A stretch of 64,000 bases of DNA from Comamonas sp. NLF-1-9 (GTDB lineage: Bacteria; Pseudomonadota; Gammaproteobacteria; Burkholderiales; Burkholderiaceae_C), in assembly GCF_019195435.1 (NCBI RefSeq), contig NZ_CP078069.1, positions 2,852,001 through 2,916,000 of the forward strand, written 5' to 3'. Below are positions 33,775-42,771 of this stretch, piece after piece. How positions within the stretch are numbered: position 1 is the stretch's first letter; the number at the start of each line of letters is the position of its first letter. Position numbers and translations under genes: made by a program. Under the pieces are notes generated by a model. That model worked only from the letters and a program-made list of their open reading frames with translations. It was not told the origin of the DNA and made no database searches.

Positions 33775-36156
33775 ATGGCCCCGACACCTATGCACCGCCC
33801 ATCCAGTGATCTTGCAGGCGCAGCGCGCCGGCGCTTCGTGCAGAGCCTGTGCGACAGTCTGCCGGGCGTGGACAAGGCGTTGTTTGATGCCTTGAACGAA
33901 CTGGTCGGCGAGGTCGCCACGCACCAGGTGATGCAGCGCCGGCGCGACACCTGGCTGCACTACCGCAGCCACCACCAGAAGTGGGCCGACGGTGTCGCCA
34001 AGGCATGGCGCGAGGCCGAGGGCGGTGCCCCGCGCAAAGCCGCCGCGCCGCGCGAGCTCGGCGGCGGCGCGCTCGACGGGTTGCAGCTCGTGAGTGAAGA
34101 CGCGGTGGAAAACCGCTTGCTCGGTGCGCGGCTTGCGCGGGCGATTGCCGCCAAGGCGGACAGCACGCTGGAGGCGGTGCGCCAGCGCACCAAGTACCTC
34201 GAGGGCCGAGAGCTTGAGGCGGGCGACGTGCTGCGCCCCGAGGTCGCCTGCCTGGCGCTGGTGGACCAGTGGTTTGATGCCGGTCTTTCGCGCGACGAGC
34301 TGGACCTCGTGTTCGATTCGCTTGAAACCGCTCTGACCAAGGCGGCGGTGCCGGCCTACGAGGCGGTGACCGAGTTCTACGACACGCAAGGCGTGCCCGA
34401 CCTGGCGGCGCTGCGCAGCCGCGTGGTTCGGCCTGCGTCCGCCGGCACGCGCGCGTATGCCGGCGCGGGCTCGGCTTTTGCGCCAGGCCATCCCGCGACT
34501 TCGGGCTATGGGGCGCTCGCCAGCGGCTCCCAGCTCGGTTCGGCGGGCGCGCACCTGGCGCCGCAGGCGGGCATGGTGGCGCCCTCGGCCTATGCCGGCT
34601 ACCCTGGCGGCGCCCAGGCGGTGGATGCGGCGCAAGCCTACGGCTGGTCGCAACTGGACATGACGCGCCAGCGTGCCGAGGAGGTCATGGTGCAGTTGCA
34701 GCACCTGCTGGTCCAGTCGTCCACGGGCTTCAGCCCGGTGCATGCGCCCCCTGCAACCGTGGCCTTGTCGCAGGCGCTCGGCTCCATGCAGGTGCAGGCC
34801 AATGCCTTCTACGGCAGCGCCGGGCCGCACATGCTGGTTTCTGCCTACGCGCCGGTCGCCGTGGCCCAGGCGGTGACTGAAGTGCGCCAGCGCGCGGTCG
34901 AACTCAAGGAAAAGGCCGAGACGGCCAGCGAGAAGGCGATCATCGAAATCGTCGCGCTGATGTTCCAGAGCATTCTGGACGAGGACCGCATTCCGCCTTC
35001 GGTGCGCGTGTGGTTTGCGCGCCTGCAGGTGCCGGTGCTCAGGGTCGCGCTGGCCGAGCCGCAATTCTTCAACCAGGTGGACCATCCGGCGCGCAAGCTG
35101 ATCGACCGCATGGGCTCGTGCGTGCTGGGTTTTGACGCCAATGCCATCAACGGCAGCGCGCTGGAGAAGGAAATCCGCCGCGTGGTGCAGGTCGTGGAGC
35201 AATATCCCGAGACCGGCAGCAAGGTGTTTCAGATCGTCCACGACGAATTCGAGAAATTCCTTGCCGACTCGCTCGTGAAGGCGCAGAAAACGAGCTCCGA
35301 GATCGTGGGCGTGGCCCAGCAGATGGAGCAAAAGGAGACGCTCACCGTCCAGTTCACGATAGAGCTGCGCACCATGCTGCGCGACATGCCGGTGCGCGAC
35401 GAAATACGCGACTTCCTGTTTCGCACCTGGGCCGAGGTATTGGCCATGGCGGCGGTGAAGTACGGCGTGCAGGACAAGGAGACCATGCAGTACAAGCGCG
35501 TGGCGGCCGACCTGGTCTGGGCCTCAGGCGCCAAGCCCAATCGCAGCGAGCGCAACCAGGTGATACAGATGCTGCCCGGCATACTCGAGCGCCTGCGCCG
35601 GGGGCTGGCCCTGGTTGGCATGGAAGGTGAAGCGCAGGACGCGCAGATCAAGGAATTGACGGACACCCTGGCCGAAGCCTTCGTCGCCAAGACCGCGGTG
35701 ATCCCCCAGGAGCGCATCGACGAGATGGCCCAACGCCTGGTGGACCTGGAAGACTTCATCAGCGACGAGAGCCTGGGCGACATTCCGCTGAACGCCGAGA
35801 ACATCGAACTGCTGCTTGGCATCGATGCCTCGGCCATCGACGTGATTCCCGACACCGATGCGCCGGTTCAGAGCGAAGCGCTCAAGCGCGCCAACGAACT
35901 GTCCCTGGGTACCTGGTACACGCTGGACCACAACGGCGGCACCACGCGGGTGCAGTACGTCTGGCACAGCCAGCGCAAGCAGTTGCATTTGTTCATTGCG
36001 CCCAGCGGGCAGAATTACCTGTTTCAGGCGCGGCGGCTGGCGGCCTATCTCCAGGCGCGACTGCTCACGCCGCAGGATGTCGAAGGCATCACGGTGCGCG
36101 CGACGCGCAACGTGGTGGCCAAACTCAATGCCAATCCGGAACGCCTGTTGAGCTGA
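33775..36156 (+). CDS. DUF1631 family protein of unknown function
   Basis: A 793-residue, mostly soluble and helical protein. It matches the DUF1631 family, long proteins in Beta- and Gammaproteobacteria that are sometimes misnamed thymidine phosphorylase. Recognisable parts are an N-terminal segment with LCDSLPGVDKALFDALNELV, an Ala/Gly/Tyr-rich linker (about residues 225-295), a conserved core (VRVWFARLQVPVLRVAL, HPARKLIDRMG) and a C-terminal beta-rich end (LGTWYTLDHNGGTTRVQYVW). It starts 58 bases after secF. Function is unknown; no catalytic motif is evident. Confidence 0.8.
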   Translation: MAPTPMHRPSSDLAGAARRRFVQSLCDSLPGVDKALFDALNELVGEVATHQVMQRRRDTWLHYRSHHQKWADGVAKAWREAEGGAPRKAAAPRELGGGALDGLQLVSEDAVENRLLGARLARAIAAKADSTLEAVRQRTKYLEGRELEAGDVLRPEVACLALVDQWFDAGLSRDELDLVFDSLETALTKAAVPAYEAVTEFYDTQGVPDLAALRSRVVRPASAGTRAYAGAGSAFAPGHPATSGYGALASGSQLGSAGAHLAPQAGMVAPSAYAGYPGGAQAVDAAQAYGWSQLDMTRQRAEEVMVQLQHLLVQSSTGFSPVHAPPATVALSQALGSMQVQANAFYGSAGPHMLVSAYAPVAVAQAVTEVRQRAVELKEKAETASEKAIIEIVALMFQSILDEDRIPPSVRVWFARLQVPVLRVALAEPQFFNQVDHPARKLIDRMGSCVLGFDANAINGSALEKEIRRVVQVVEQYPETGSKVFQIVHDEFEKFLADSLVKAQKTSSEIVGVAQQMEQKETLTVQFTIELRTMLRDMPVRDEIRDFLFRTWAEVLAMAAVKYGVQDKETMQYKRVAADLVWASGAKPNRSERNQVIQMLPGILERLRRGLALVGMEGEAQDAQIKELTDTLAEAFVAKTAVIPQERIDEMAQRLVDLEDFISDESLGDIPLNAENIELLLGIDASAIDVIPDTDAPVQSEALKRANELSLGTWYTLDHNGGTTRVQYVWHSQRKQLHLFIAPSGQNYLFQARRLAAYLQARLLTPQDVEGITVRATRNVVAKLNANPERLLS

Positions 36157-36196
36157 GAGCCCGAGACAGCGAGCGTATTCCGGCGGCGCGCCCTTC

Positions 36197-36273
36197 CTGC
36201 CCGTAGCTCAACTGGACAGAGCAATTGCCTTCTAAGCAATAGGTCGGGGGTTCGAGTCCCTCCGGGCAGGCCA
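36197..36273 (+). tRNA. tRNA-Arg (anticodon TCT)
   Basis: A 77-base cloverleaf can be drawn by hand. The acceptor stem is CTGCCCG/CGGGCAG, the D stem GCTC/GAGC, the anticodon stem ATTGC/GCAAT with loop CTTCTAA (anticodon TCT, reading AGA), the variable loop AGGTC, and the T arm GGGGG-TTCGAGT-CCCTC. The discriminator is G and the 3' CCA is encoded. It lies 40 bases after the DUF1631 gene. Confidence 0.96.
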
Positions 36274-36415
36274 TCAGGAGACGTGTCGTCTTGACATGGC
36301 GGTGCCGCTTGCGGCGCCGGATGTGCGGTGCTAGATTGTCTGCGGGTGGGCCACCACCCCCCGCTTTCCTCCCTGAGCGGGGCCTCGGGCCGCGTGCGGC
36401 CGCAGAGGCTTGTCT

Positions 36416-36442
36416 GCCCGGCCGAGCGCCGGGCTCCTTTTT
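36416..36442 (+). terminator. Rho-independent terminator downstream of tRNA-Arg
   Basis: GCCCGGC (36416-36422) pairs with GCCGGGC (36428-36434) around the loop CGAGC, followed by TCC and five T residues (36438-36442). It probably ends the tRNA transcript. It lies only 18 bases before the hemJ start, so hemJ must either have readthrough or a promoter overlapping this region. Confidence 0.75.
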
Positions 36443-36459
36443 ATGGACGATGCCGCCGC

Positions 36460-36888
36460 ATGCTGTGGGTCAAGTCTTTGCATATCGTTTTCGTGGTCAG
36501 CTGGTTCGCCGGGCTCTTCTATCTGCCGCGCATCTTCGTCAATCTGGCCATGGTGGCACCGGGATCCGTGGCCGAGCGCCAGCGTCTGCTCCTGATGGCG
36601 CGCAAGCTCATGCGCTTCATGAGCCTGCTGGCGGTGCCGGCGCTCGCGCTCGGCCTGTGGCTGTGGCTGGGCTACGGCATAGGCCGGGGGCCGGGCAATG
36701 GCTGGCTGCACGCCAAGCTGCTGGTGGTGCTGGCCTTGCTGGTCTATCACGGGCTGTGCATGCTGGAGCTGCACCGCCTGGCGCACGGCACGAGCCGCCA
36801 TGGCGATCGCTGGTTCCGCTGGTTCAACGAGATCCCCGTGCTGCTGCTGCTCGCTGCGGTGGTGCTGGTCGTGGTCAAGCCTTTCTGA
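36460..36888 (+). CDS. hemJ: HemJ-type protoporphyrinogen IX oxidase
   Basis: A 142-residue membrane protein with four helices. The N-terminal LWVKSLHIVFVVSWFAGLFY has the conserved histidine, PRIFVNLAM follows, and LHAKLLVVLALLVYH has the conserved lysine and histidine region of HemJ (UPF0093). HemJ converts protoporphyrinogen IX to protoporphyrin IX in haem synthesis. I chose ATG 36460, where homology begins; an in-frame ATG at 36328 would read through the terminator. Confidence 0.88.
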   Translation: MLWVKSLHIVFVVSWFAGLFYLPRIFVNLAMVAPGSVAERQRLLLMARKLMRFMSLLAVPALALGLWLWLGYGIGRGPGNGWLHAKLLVVLALLVYHGLCMLELHRLAHGTSRHGDRWFRWFNEIPVLLLLAAVVLVVVKPF

Positions 36889-36910
36889 GCTGCTTTCTAC
36901 AATGGAGTCC

Positions 36911-37255
36911 ATGAACGATTCCCGATCTGTACCCTACTACCAGCGGCATATCTTCTTTTGCCTCAACCAGCGCGACAACGGCGACTACTGCTGCGCCCAG
37001 CATGGAGCGAAGGAGGCGTTTGAGCACTGCAAACGCCGCGTCAAGGACGAAGGGCTTGCCGGCAAGGGCAAGGTCAGGGTCAACAAGGCGGGGTGTTTGA
37101 ACCGCTGCGCGGGCGCCCCCGTCGCCGTCGTCTATCCCGAGGGCATCTGGTACACCTATGTGGACCTGGCGGATATCGACGAGATCGTCGAAGCGCATCT
37201 CAAGCATGGCCAGATCGTCGAGCGTCTGGTACTGCCCGATGAGGTAGGCCGATGA
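36911..37255 (+). CDS. 2Fe-2S ferredoxin, thioredoxin-like fold
   Basis: A 114-residue ferredoxin of the thioredoxin-fold type. It starts YYQRHIFFCLNQRDNGDYCC and ends with the second cysteine group in NKAGCLNRCAGAPVAVVYPEG, a cluster-binding arrangement like that of Azotobacter/Aquifex shethna-type proteins. The partner is unknown. GGAG at 36904-36907 suggests ATG 36911, with ATG 36902 as the alternative. It follows hemJ by 22 bases and precedes a hydrolase gene, probably in one operon. Confidence 0.88.
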   Translation: MNDSRSVPYYQRHIFFCLNQRDNGDYCCAQHGAKEAFEHCKRRVKDEGLAGKGKVRVNKAGCLNRCAGAPVAVVYPEGIWYTYVDLADIDEIVEAHLKHGQIVERLVLPDEVGR

Positions 37256-37290
37256 GCGCCATCGCCACGCACACCAGGGGTTGATGCGCG

Positions 37291-37920
37291 ATGCAGTCCC
37301 AGCGTCTTGAATTGGCAGGCCCGGCCGGAGCGATCGAAGCGGTGCGCAGTGCGCCCGATGATGAAGCGTCGCTGCGGGGCACGGCGGTCGTCGCCCATCC
37401 CCATCCGCAGTTTGGCGGCACCATGAACAACAAGGTCGTCCAGACGCTGGCGCGTGCCTTCGTCATGGCGGGGTTTGCCGCGGTGCGTTTCAATTTCCGG
37501 GGCGTGGGCGAATCGGCCGGTACCTACGACGAAGGCCGTGGTGAGCTGCAGGACATGCTTGCGGTCGTGCAGCAAGCGGCCGCCGAAGGGCCGCTGGCCC
37601 TGGCGGGCTTTTCCTTCGGCGCCTTCGTGGCAAGCCAGGCACTGCACACGCTGTGGGAGCAGCGCCCCGCCACGCATGCGGTGCTGGTGGGCGCGGCCGC
37701 GAGCAACTTCGACGTCGCCCAGGTTCCCGAGCCGGCGCGCATGCGCACGCTGGTGGTGCATGGGGAACACGACGACGTCGTGCCGCTTGCCGCCGTGCTC
37801 GACTGGGCTCGGCCCCAGCTACTGCCTGTCACGGTTGTACCCGGCGGTGCACATTTCTTTCACGGACAATTGCCGCTGCTCAGGGAGCTCGTCGGGCGGC
37901 ACCTGCAGGCCAGGTTTTGA
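37291..37920 (+). CDS. Alpha/beta hydrolase
   Basis: A 209-residue alpha/beta-hydrolase. It has the oxyanion-side segment AHPHPQFGGTMNNKVV (residues 34-49), FNFRGVGESAGTYDEG, the nucleophile elbow GFSFGAF (serine), the acid in GEHDDVVPLAA and the histidine in PGGAHFFHG. This is the YdeN/'CocE-like' small hydrolase type frequent in proteobacteria; the substrate is unknown. It lies 35 bases after the ferredoxin gene and 76 bases before dacC. Confidence 0.9.
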   Translation: MQSQRLELAGPAGAIEAVRSAPDDEASLRGTAVVAHPHPQFGGTMNNKVVQTLARAFVMAGFAAVRFNFRGVGESAGTYDEGRGELQDMLAVVQQAAAEGPLALAGFSFGAFVASQALHTLWEQRPATHAVLVGAAASNFDVAQVPEPARMRTLVVHGEHDDVVPLAAVLDWARPQLLPVTVVPGGAHFFHGQLPLLRELVGRHLQARF

Positions 37921-37996
37921 CGCCCGCATCGTGGGTGCGGCCCGTTTTATCTTTCACAGACCCAGGCGCTCGCCGGCTGCGCGAACGCCACGCAAC

Positions 37997-39160
37997 ATGA
38001 AATTTTCTTTTGCTTTTCTTTCACGCTGGGCGGCGCTGCTTGCGCTCGCGCCGCTGCTGAGTTTCGCGCAACTGCCGCCCGCTCCCGAAGTCGCGGCGCG
38101 CAACTACCTGGTGATGGACCTGACTTCGGGTCAGATTCTCGCCTCCAAAGACATCGACGTACCGATCGAGCCCGCTTCCCTGACCAAGCTGATGACGAGC
38201 TATGTGGTGTTTGACGCCTTGCGCGCCAAGAAGATCACGCTGGATCAGCGGTTTTCCGTCAGCGAGCTCGCCTGGAAGATGCCGGGTTCGCGCATGTTCA
38301 TTGATCCCAAGATGCAGGTGCCGGTGGACGATCTGCTCAAGGGCATGATCGTGCAATCGGGCAACGACGCATCCATGGCCCTGGCCGAAGGCGTGGGGGG
38401 CAGCGCCGAGAACTTCGTGCGCATGATGAACGACCAGGCCAAGGCGCTCGGGCTCAGCGGCACTTCGTACAAGAACCCTGAGGGCCTGACCGAAGCCGGC
38501 CACTACACGACGGCGCGCGATCTGGCGCTGCTGTCCAAGCACTTGGTGCAGGATTTTCCCGAGTACATGCACTACTTCGCGATCAAGCAATATCGCTACG
38601 AAGGAACGCCCAAAGCCAATGCCAACAACCGCAACGTGCTATTGTTTCGTGACCCCACGGTGGACGGGCTCAAGACCGGCCATACCGCAGCGGCGGGTTA
38701 CTGCCTGGTGGCCACGGCCAAGCGGGAGTTTCCGCAGCTCGGCGAGCGCCGGGTCGTGGCGGTCGTCCTCGGGGCCGAGAGCGACAACATCCGCGCCAAC
38801 GAGACCCAGAAGCTGCTGAACTGGGGTTACAGCGCATTCGACGACGTCAAGCTCTTCGATGCGGGTCAGCCCGTGGCGACGCCCAAGCTCTGGAAGGGGG
38901 CGCAGGACACACTCAAGATCGGTCGCTCGCAAGCCATCGTGGTGACGGTGCCGGCGGGCAGCGCCGGGAAAATCACCACGCAGATCGTGCGCCCCGACCC
39001 CTTGGTCGCGCCTTACGCCAAAGGCCAGGAGGTGGGCGTGCTGCAGGTGATGCTGGGCGAGCAAAAACTCGCCGAGTTCCCGTTGGTTGCGCTCGAAGCG
39101 GTGGAGCAGGCCGGTTTGCTGGGCCGTGCCTGGGACGCGCTGCGCTTGTGGATCAAATAG
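37997..39160 (+). CDS. dacC: D-alanyl-D-alanine carboxypeptidase (PBP5/6 type)
   Basis: A 387-residue periplasmic enzyme that trims the terminal D-Ala of peptidoglycan stem peptides. The signal peptide is FLSRWAALLALAPLLSFA. Active-site motifs are SLTKLM (SxxK), SGN in VQSGNDASMAL and KTG in GLKTGHTAAAGY. A PBP5 C-terminal beta domain follows, and a final amphipathic helix (LGRAWDALRLWIK) fits membrane anchoring. It starts at ATG 37997. dacA is an equally fair name. Confidence 0.95.
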   Translation: MKFSFAFLSRWAALLALAPLLSFAQLPPAPEVAARNYLVMDLTSGQILASKDIDVPIEPASLTKLMTSYVVFDALRAKKITLDQRFSVSELAWKMPGSRMFIDPKMQVPVDDLLKGMIVQSGNDASMALAEGVGGSAENFVRMMNDQAKALGLSGTSYKNPEGLTEAGHYTTARDLALLSKHLVQDFPEYMHYFAIKQYRYEGTPKANANNRNVLLFRDPTVDGLKTGHTAAAGYCLVATAKREFPQLGERRVVAVVLGAESDNIRANETQKLLNWGYSAFDDVKLFDAGQPVATPKLWKGAQDTLKIGRSQAIVVTVPAGSAGKITTQIVRPDPLVAPYAKGQEVGVLQVMLGEQKLAEFPLVALEAVEQAGLLGRAWDALRLWIK

Positions 39161-39176
39161 GCGCGCAGCGCCGCCG

Positions 39177-39890
39177 CTATTCAGCGGATATGCGCAGCGC
39201 CCATCCCGCAGCCCAGGGCCCGAGGAAGGCCGCCAGCGCCAGAATCGCACCCATCAACGAGAGGTGCGCTGAAACCCCCATGCCAGCGGCGCTCGACTGC
39301 ACGGCAGCGGCGCCGAAGACGAGCACCGGGATGTACAGCGGCAGCACCAGCAGCGCCAGCAGAACGCCGCCGCCGCGCGCGCCGAGGGTGAGCGCAGACA
39401 TGATGGCGCCGATCAGGCTCAGGGCCGGAGTTCCGAGCAACAGCGACAGCGCGAGCACCGCCACGGCCTCTGCCGGCAGGTCGAACTGCAGCGCCAGCAC
39501 CGGGGAGAGCAGGGTGAGCAGCAAGCCCGAGCTCAGCCAATGGGCCAGTATCTTGGCCGTCACCAGCATGGGCAGGGGCGTGGCGGCCAGCAGCATCTGC
39601 TCCAGGCTGCCGTCCTGATGGTCATCGGCAAACAGCCGGGGCAGCGAAAGCATGGCTGCCAGCAGGGCTGCGACCCAGATCACGCCGGGCGCAATCGCGC
39701 GCAGCAGTTCTGTTTCGGCGCCGATACCGAGCGGGAACAGACTGACCACGAGAAAGAAGAAGACGATGGCGGCCGCAGAGTCGGTCTGGCGACGCAGGGC
39801 AATGCGCAAGTCGCGCACGAACAGTTGCCAGACGCCGGTCAAAGGCCCGGCAGGCACGCCGGCTGGCGTGGGCAGCGGTGCGCCCGTCAT
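39177..39890 (-). CDS. ccmB: Haem exporter protein CcmB
   Basis: A 237-residue membrane protein with about six helices, the permease partner of the CcmA ATPase in cytochrome c maturation; CcmAB drives release of holo-CcmE from CcmC. Recognisable stretches are FVRDLRIALRRQTD, APGVIWVAALLAAMLSLPRLF, DHQDGSLEQMLLA and GTPALSLIGAIMSALTLG. It begins at ATG 39890 and overlaps the ccmA end by four bases. It is the last gene of the ccm operon here. Confidence 0.95.
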   Translation of the reverse strand: MTGAPLPTPAGVPAGPLTGVWQLFVRDLRIALRRQTDSAAAIVFFFLVVSLFPLGIGAETELLRAIAPGVIWVAALLAAMLSLPRLFADDHQDGSLEQMLLAATPLPMLVTAKILAHWLSSGLLLTLLSPVLALQFDLPAEAVAVLALSLLLGTPALSLIGAIMSALTLGARGGGVLLALLVLPLYIPVLVFGAAAVQSSAAGMGVSAHLSLMGAILALAAFLGPWAAGWALRISAE

Positions 39891-40555
39891 AGCGTCAGCA
39901 CCTGCTGAGGAACCTCGGCTTCGAGGGCCACGCTTTGATGGCTCGTGAGCACCACCAGGCCGCCACCCGCGACATGCCGCGCGATCAGCCCGAGCAGCCA
40001 CTGCGTCGCCAGCTGATCGAGCGCGTTGAAGGGCTCGTCGAGCACCCACAGTGGCGCGTGACTCAGCACCAGCCGCGCCAGCGCCGCACGGCGACGCTGA
40101 CCTTGCGACAGCGTGCGCACCGGTGCGTGTTCGTGCCCGGCCAGGCCAGCCGCCTGCAGAGCGGCCAGAGCCGCAGGCGCTTCGGGTCGTACGCCGCTCA
40201 GCGCAAGCAGCAGCTGCAGATTCTCCAGCGCGGAAAGCTCGGGCTTGACGCCCGGCAGATGCCCGAAGAACACCAGTTGGCGCCCATATTCCTCACGCAG
40301 ACGAGCAATCGGCTGGCCCTGCCACAACACTTCCCCGGCGCTGGGCGACAGCAGGCCGCAGACCATGCGCAGCAGGCTGGTCTTGCCGGCGCCGTTGGCG
40401 CCTTGCACGCGCAGCACCTGTCCGGCAGGCAGATCGAGGTGCAGATCGGAAAAGAGAACCCGGCGCGCCCGAATGCAGCCCAGACCCACGAGTTGCAGGG
40501 CGGCAGCACCTGTGCGGGCGAGCCGGTCGGGCGGCGCGATTGGGGCGACCTCCAC
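39887..40555 (-). CDS. ccmA: Haem exporter ATP-binding protein CcmA
   Basis: A 222-residue ABC ATPase with Walker A VQGANGAGKTSLLRM, signature LSQGQRRRAALARL and Walker B PLWVLDEPFNALD. It powers the CcmAB complex. I chose GTG 40555, which follows the ccmI stop by 11 bases and starts near the first beta strand; the length fits CcmA (about 205-220). In E. coli ccmA is the first gene of the operon, but here it lies after ccmI. Confidence 0.92.
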   Translation of the reverse strand: MEVAPIAPPDRLARTGAAALQLVGLGCIRARRVLFSDLHLDLPAGQVLRVQGANGAGKTSLLRMVCGLLSPSAGEVLWQGQPIARLREEYGRQLVFFGHLPGVKPELSALENLQLLLALSGVRPEAPAALAALQAAGLAGHEHAPVRTLSQGQRRRAALARLVLSHAPLWVLDEPFNALDQLATQWLLGLIARHVAGGGLVVLTSHQSVALEAEVPQQVLTL

Positions 40556-40566
40556 CTTGAGCGCCC

Positions 40567-41775
40567 TCAGCGCGCCACGACGCGATCGAGCACGATATGC
40601 ACGCCGCTGCTGCCCGCGGCCACCCCGTCCACATGCCCTTCGATATCCCCCGGCTGCGGCGTGGCACTGCCACTCTTGGAAACGCGCGCTACCAGATTGA
40701 CCTGGGCAAAGCGCGACAGCCGCAGCTCTTCGGCCATGGCGCTGCTGTCGTCGAGCGTGAAGGCCACGGGCCAACCCGTGGCGGCTACGCGCAGCGCGGC
40801 CAGCGGCATGGGCGGGCCCTTGGGAGCACGAGCGAAGACGAACAAGGTATCGGAGTCGGCAATCTGGTCGGCCACGCTCGGATCCACCGTGACCGAGCCG
40901 CTGATGGCGGCCTGGCCCGGGGGCGCGGATGCTACCTGGGCGGCCGGCGCTTCGCCGCGCGCCCGCGCAATCAGCTGGTCTATGGTCTCGGCGTCTTTTG
41001 CGCCCTCGGGCAACAGGGTCTTGAGATGCTCCCAATGCTGCAGTGCCGTCTTCGCGTCGCCTTGCTGCAGCGCAGCGAGGCCGGCAAACGCCAGCGCGTT
41101 GAGGTTGTTCGGGTCGATCTTCAAGGCGCGTTGAACCATGGCGGTTGGCTCGCCCGAAAGATCGCGCCCATGCGCCACCGCAAGGGTATTGGCGTATTCG
41201 ACCCACAGATCGGGGCTGTCGTCCACCAGCTCCGTGGCCTTGGCATAAGCGGCCAGAGCCTCGTCGGTGTGCCCGAGCTGCATGCTCGCGCGGGCCAGCA
41301 TGACCCACGACGGGGCATCCTGGGCGTCGGCCGCCACGCGCGCCCGCAAGGCCGCAAGTGTGGTTTCGTCGGGCGCCTGGGGCAGCGCGTCGCTCGCTTG
41401 GACGGCCGCATGCTTGCCGCTGATGGCCCCCGGCTGCCCCACCGCCAGATAGACGCTCACCGCCAGCAGCGGCAGCGCCACGGCCGTGGCCAGCGCGATG
41501 GCCCAATTGGCCTGCTGACTCGACTGCGCCTGCGCGCGCGCCGCCTGGTCGGCCTGCAGCGCCTGGCGCTGCAACTCCAGGCGTGCTCTCTCGTGCTCGG
41601 CCGCGCCCACATCGCCCGCGGCCAGTTGCGCGTCGAGCTCGCGCAGCCCGTCGGCGAGCACCGCCAGATCCTCGCCGTGCTGCAGCGGCCGCTGGCGGCG
41701 GCGCAACAGGGGAAACAGCACCGCGGCCAAGGCCGCGAGCACCATGGCTGCGGCCAGCGCCACAAAAGCGAGCAT
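40567..41775 (-). CDS. ccmI: Cytochrome c maturation protein CcmI
   Basis: A 402-residue membrane-anchored protein that delivers apocytochrome c to the haem ligation complex. It has two N-terminal membrane segments (LAFVALAAAMVLAALAAVLF and WAIALATAVALPLLAV) with an RQRPLQHGEDLAVLADGL loop region between, then tetratricopeptide-like repeats (residues about 150-270) and a C-terminal periplasmic beta domain (about 290-402). The start ATG 41775 shares one base with the ccmH stop. Confidence 0.92.
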   Translation of the reverse strand: MLAFVALAAAMVLAALAAVLFPLLRRRQRPLQHGEDLAVLADGLRELDAQLAAGDVGAAEHERARLELQRQALQADQAARAQAQSSQQANWAIALATAVALPLLAVSVYLAVGQPGAISGKHAAVQASDALPQAPDETTLAALRARVAADAQDAPSWVMLARASMQLGHTDEALAAYAKATELVDDSPDLWVEYANTLAVAHGRDLSGEPTAMVQRALKIDPNNLNALAFAGLAALQQGDAKTALQHWEHLKTLLPEGAKDAETIDQLIARARGEAPAAQVASAPPGQAAISGSVTVDPSVADQIADSDTLFVFARAPKGPPMPLAALRVAATGWPVAFTLDDSSAMAEELRLSRFAQVNLVARVSKSGSATPQPGDIEGHVDGVAAGSSGVHIVLDRVVAR

Positions 41776-42251
41776 CAATCCTTCTCCTTGGCAAGGCCGA
41801 GCAACTGCTGCGCCTTTTGCTCTTCCTGCGGCGTGAGCGCAGCCGGCTCTGGCGTGCCTGGCCGGTTGCCGAGCGCGCGCCACAGCACGAACAGGCCGAG
41901 CAGCAGCAAAACAAAAGGCCCACCCCAGAGCAGCAGCGTCTTGGCAGTCAGGCGCGGGCGATAGAGCACGAACTCGCCGTAGCGCTGCACCATGAACTCG
42001 CGAATCTGCGCGGGTGTGCGCCCCTGCTCAAGCTGCTTGCGTATCTGCTGGCGCAAATCGACCGCCAGATCGGCGTGCGAAGCGGCAATGGTTTCGTTCT
42101 GGCACACCAGGCAGCGCAGCTCGTGCGCGATGTCCATCATTCGTGCCTCCAGCGCCGGGTCGGCCGCCAGCGTGGGCGCCTCGCTGGCCCAGCCGCTGGC
42201 GCCAAGCCAGGCCAGGAGGACGAGCATCAAGCGGGCGAGGTATCTATGCAC
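41775..42251 (-). CDS. ccmH: Cytochrome c maturation protein CcmH
   Basis: A 158-residue thiol protein that keeps apocytochrome c cysteines reduced for haem attachment. It has a signal peptide (LMLVLLAWLGASGWA), the LRCLVCQN active-site motif at about residues 45-52, the QQIRKQLEQGRTPAQI helix and a membrane anchor (FVLLLLGLFVLW). It overlaps ccmG by eight bases. Confidence 0.96.
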   Translation of the reverse strand: MHRYLARLMLVLLAWLGASGWASEAPTLAADPALEARMMDIAHELRCLVCQNETIAASHADLAVDLRQQIRKQLEQGRTPAQIREFMVQRYGEFVLYRPRLTAKTLLLWGGPFVLLLLGLFVLWRALGNRPGTPEPAALTPQEEQKAQQLLGLAKEKD

Positions 42252-42771
42252 CGAGCTTCCTCATCAGCGGCAGGATGGTCTCTTGCAGCGCCTCGGGCGT
42301 GACCGGGCCAATGTGCTTGTAGCGGATCACCCCCTGGCGATCGATGATGAAGGTCTCGGGTACGCCGTAGACCCCCAGATCGATGCCCACCAGCCCCTGC
42401 GTGTCCGAGAAGGATTCCAGATAAGGATTGCCCAGTCGCGCAAGCCAGCGCAGCGCATCCTCGCGCTTGTCCTTGTAGTTGAGCCCGTAAATCAGGATGG
42501 ATTTGTCGGAGCGAGCTAGGTCCACGAACACCGGATGCTCCACGCGGCAGGCCACGCACCAGGAGGCCCAGACGTTGAGCATCCAGACCTTGCCGGCCAT
42601 GTCCTTGGCGCTTGCCGTCTTCGCTGGATCACCAAGCTGCGGCAGGGTAAAGGCGGGCAGAGGCTTGTCGATGAGCGGCGAGGGCAGCTCGCGCGGCTTG
42701 AGCGTGAGCCCAATGCCCAGAAACACCATCAGGACGGCAAACACCGCCAGCGGCACGATGCCTTTTCTCAT
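42244..42771 (-). CDS. ccmG: Thiol:disulfide interchange protein CcmG/DsbE
   Basis: A 175-residue membrane-anchored thioredoxin-like protein. After the N-terminal membrane segment (VFAVLMVFLGIGLTL) comes FTLPQLGDP and the active site NVWASWCVACRVEHP (WCVAC), then the cis-proline region GVYGVPETFIIDRQG. It reduces apocytochrome c or CcmH. It overlaps ccmF by four bases (ATGA) and ccmH by eight. Confidence 0.96.
   Translation of the reverse strand: MRKGIVPLAVFAVLMVFLGIGLTLKPRELPSPLIDKPLPAFTLPQLGDPAKTASAKDMAGKVWMLNVWASWCVACRVEHPVFVDLARSDKSILIYGLNYKDKREDALRWLARLGNPYLESFSDTQGLVGIDLGVYGVPETFIIDRQGVIRYKHIGPVTPEALQETILPLMRKLGA

Noticed and set aside
36328..36459. Upstream in-frame extension of hemJ from ATG 36328
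   Set aside because: It reads through the intrinsic terminator and gives a stretch with no HemJ similarity.
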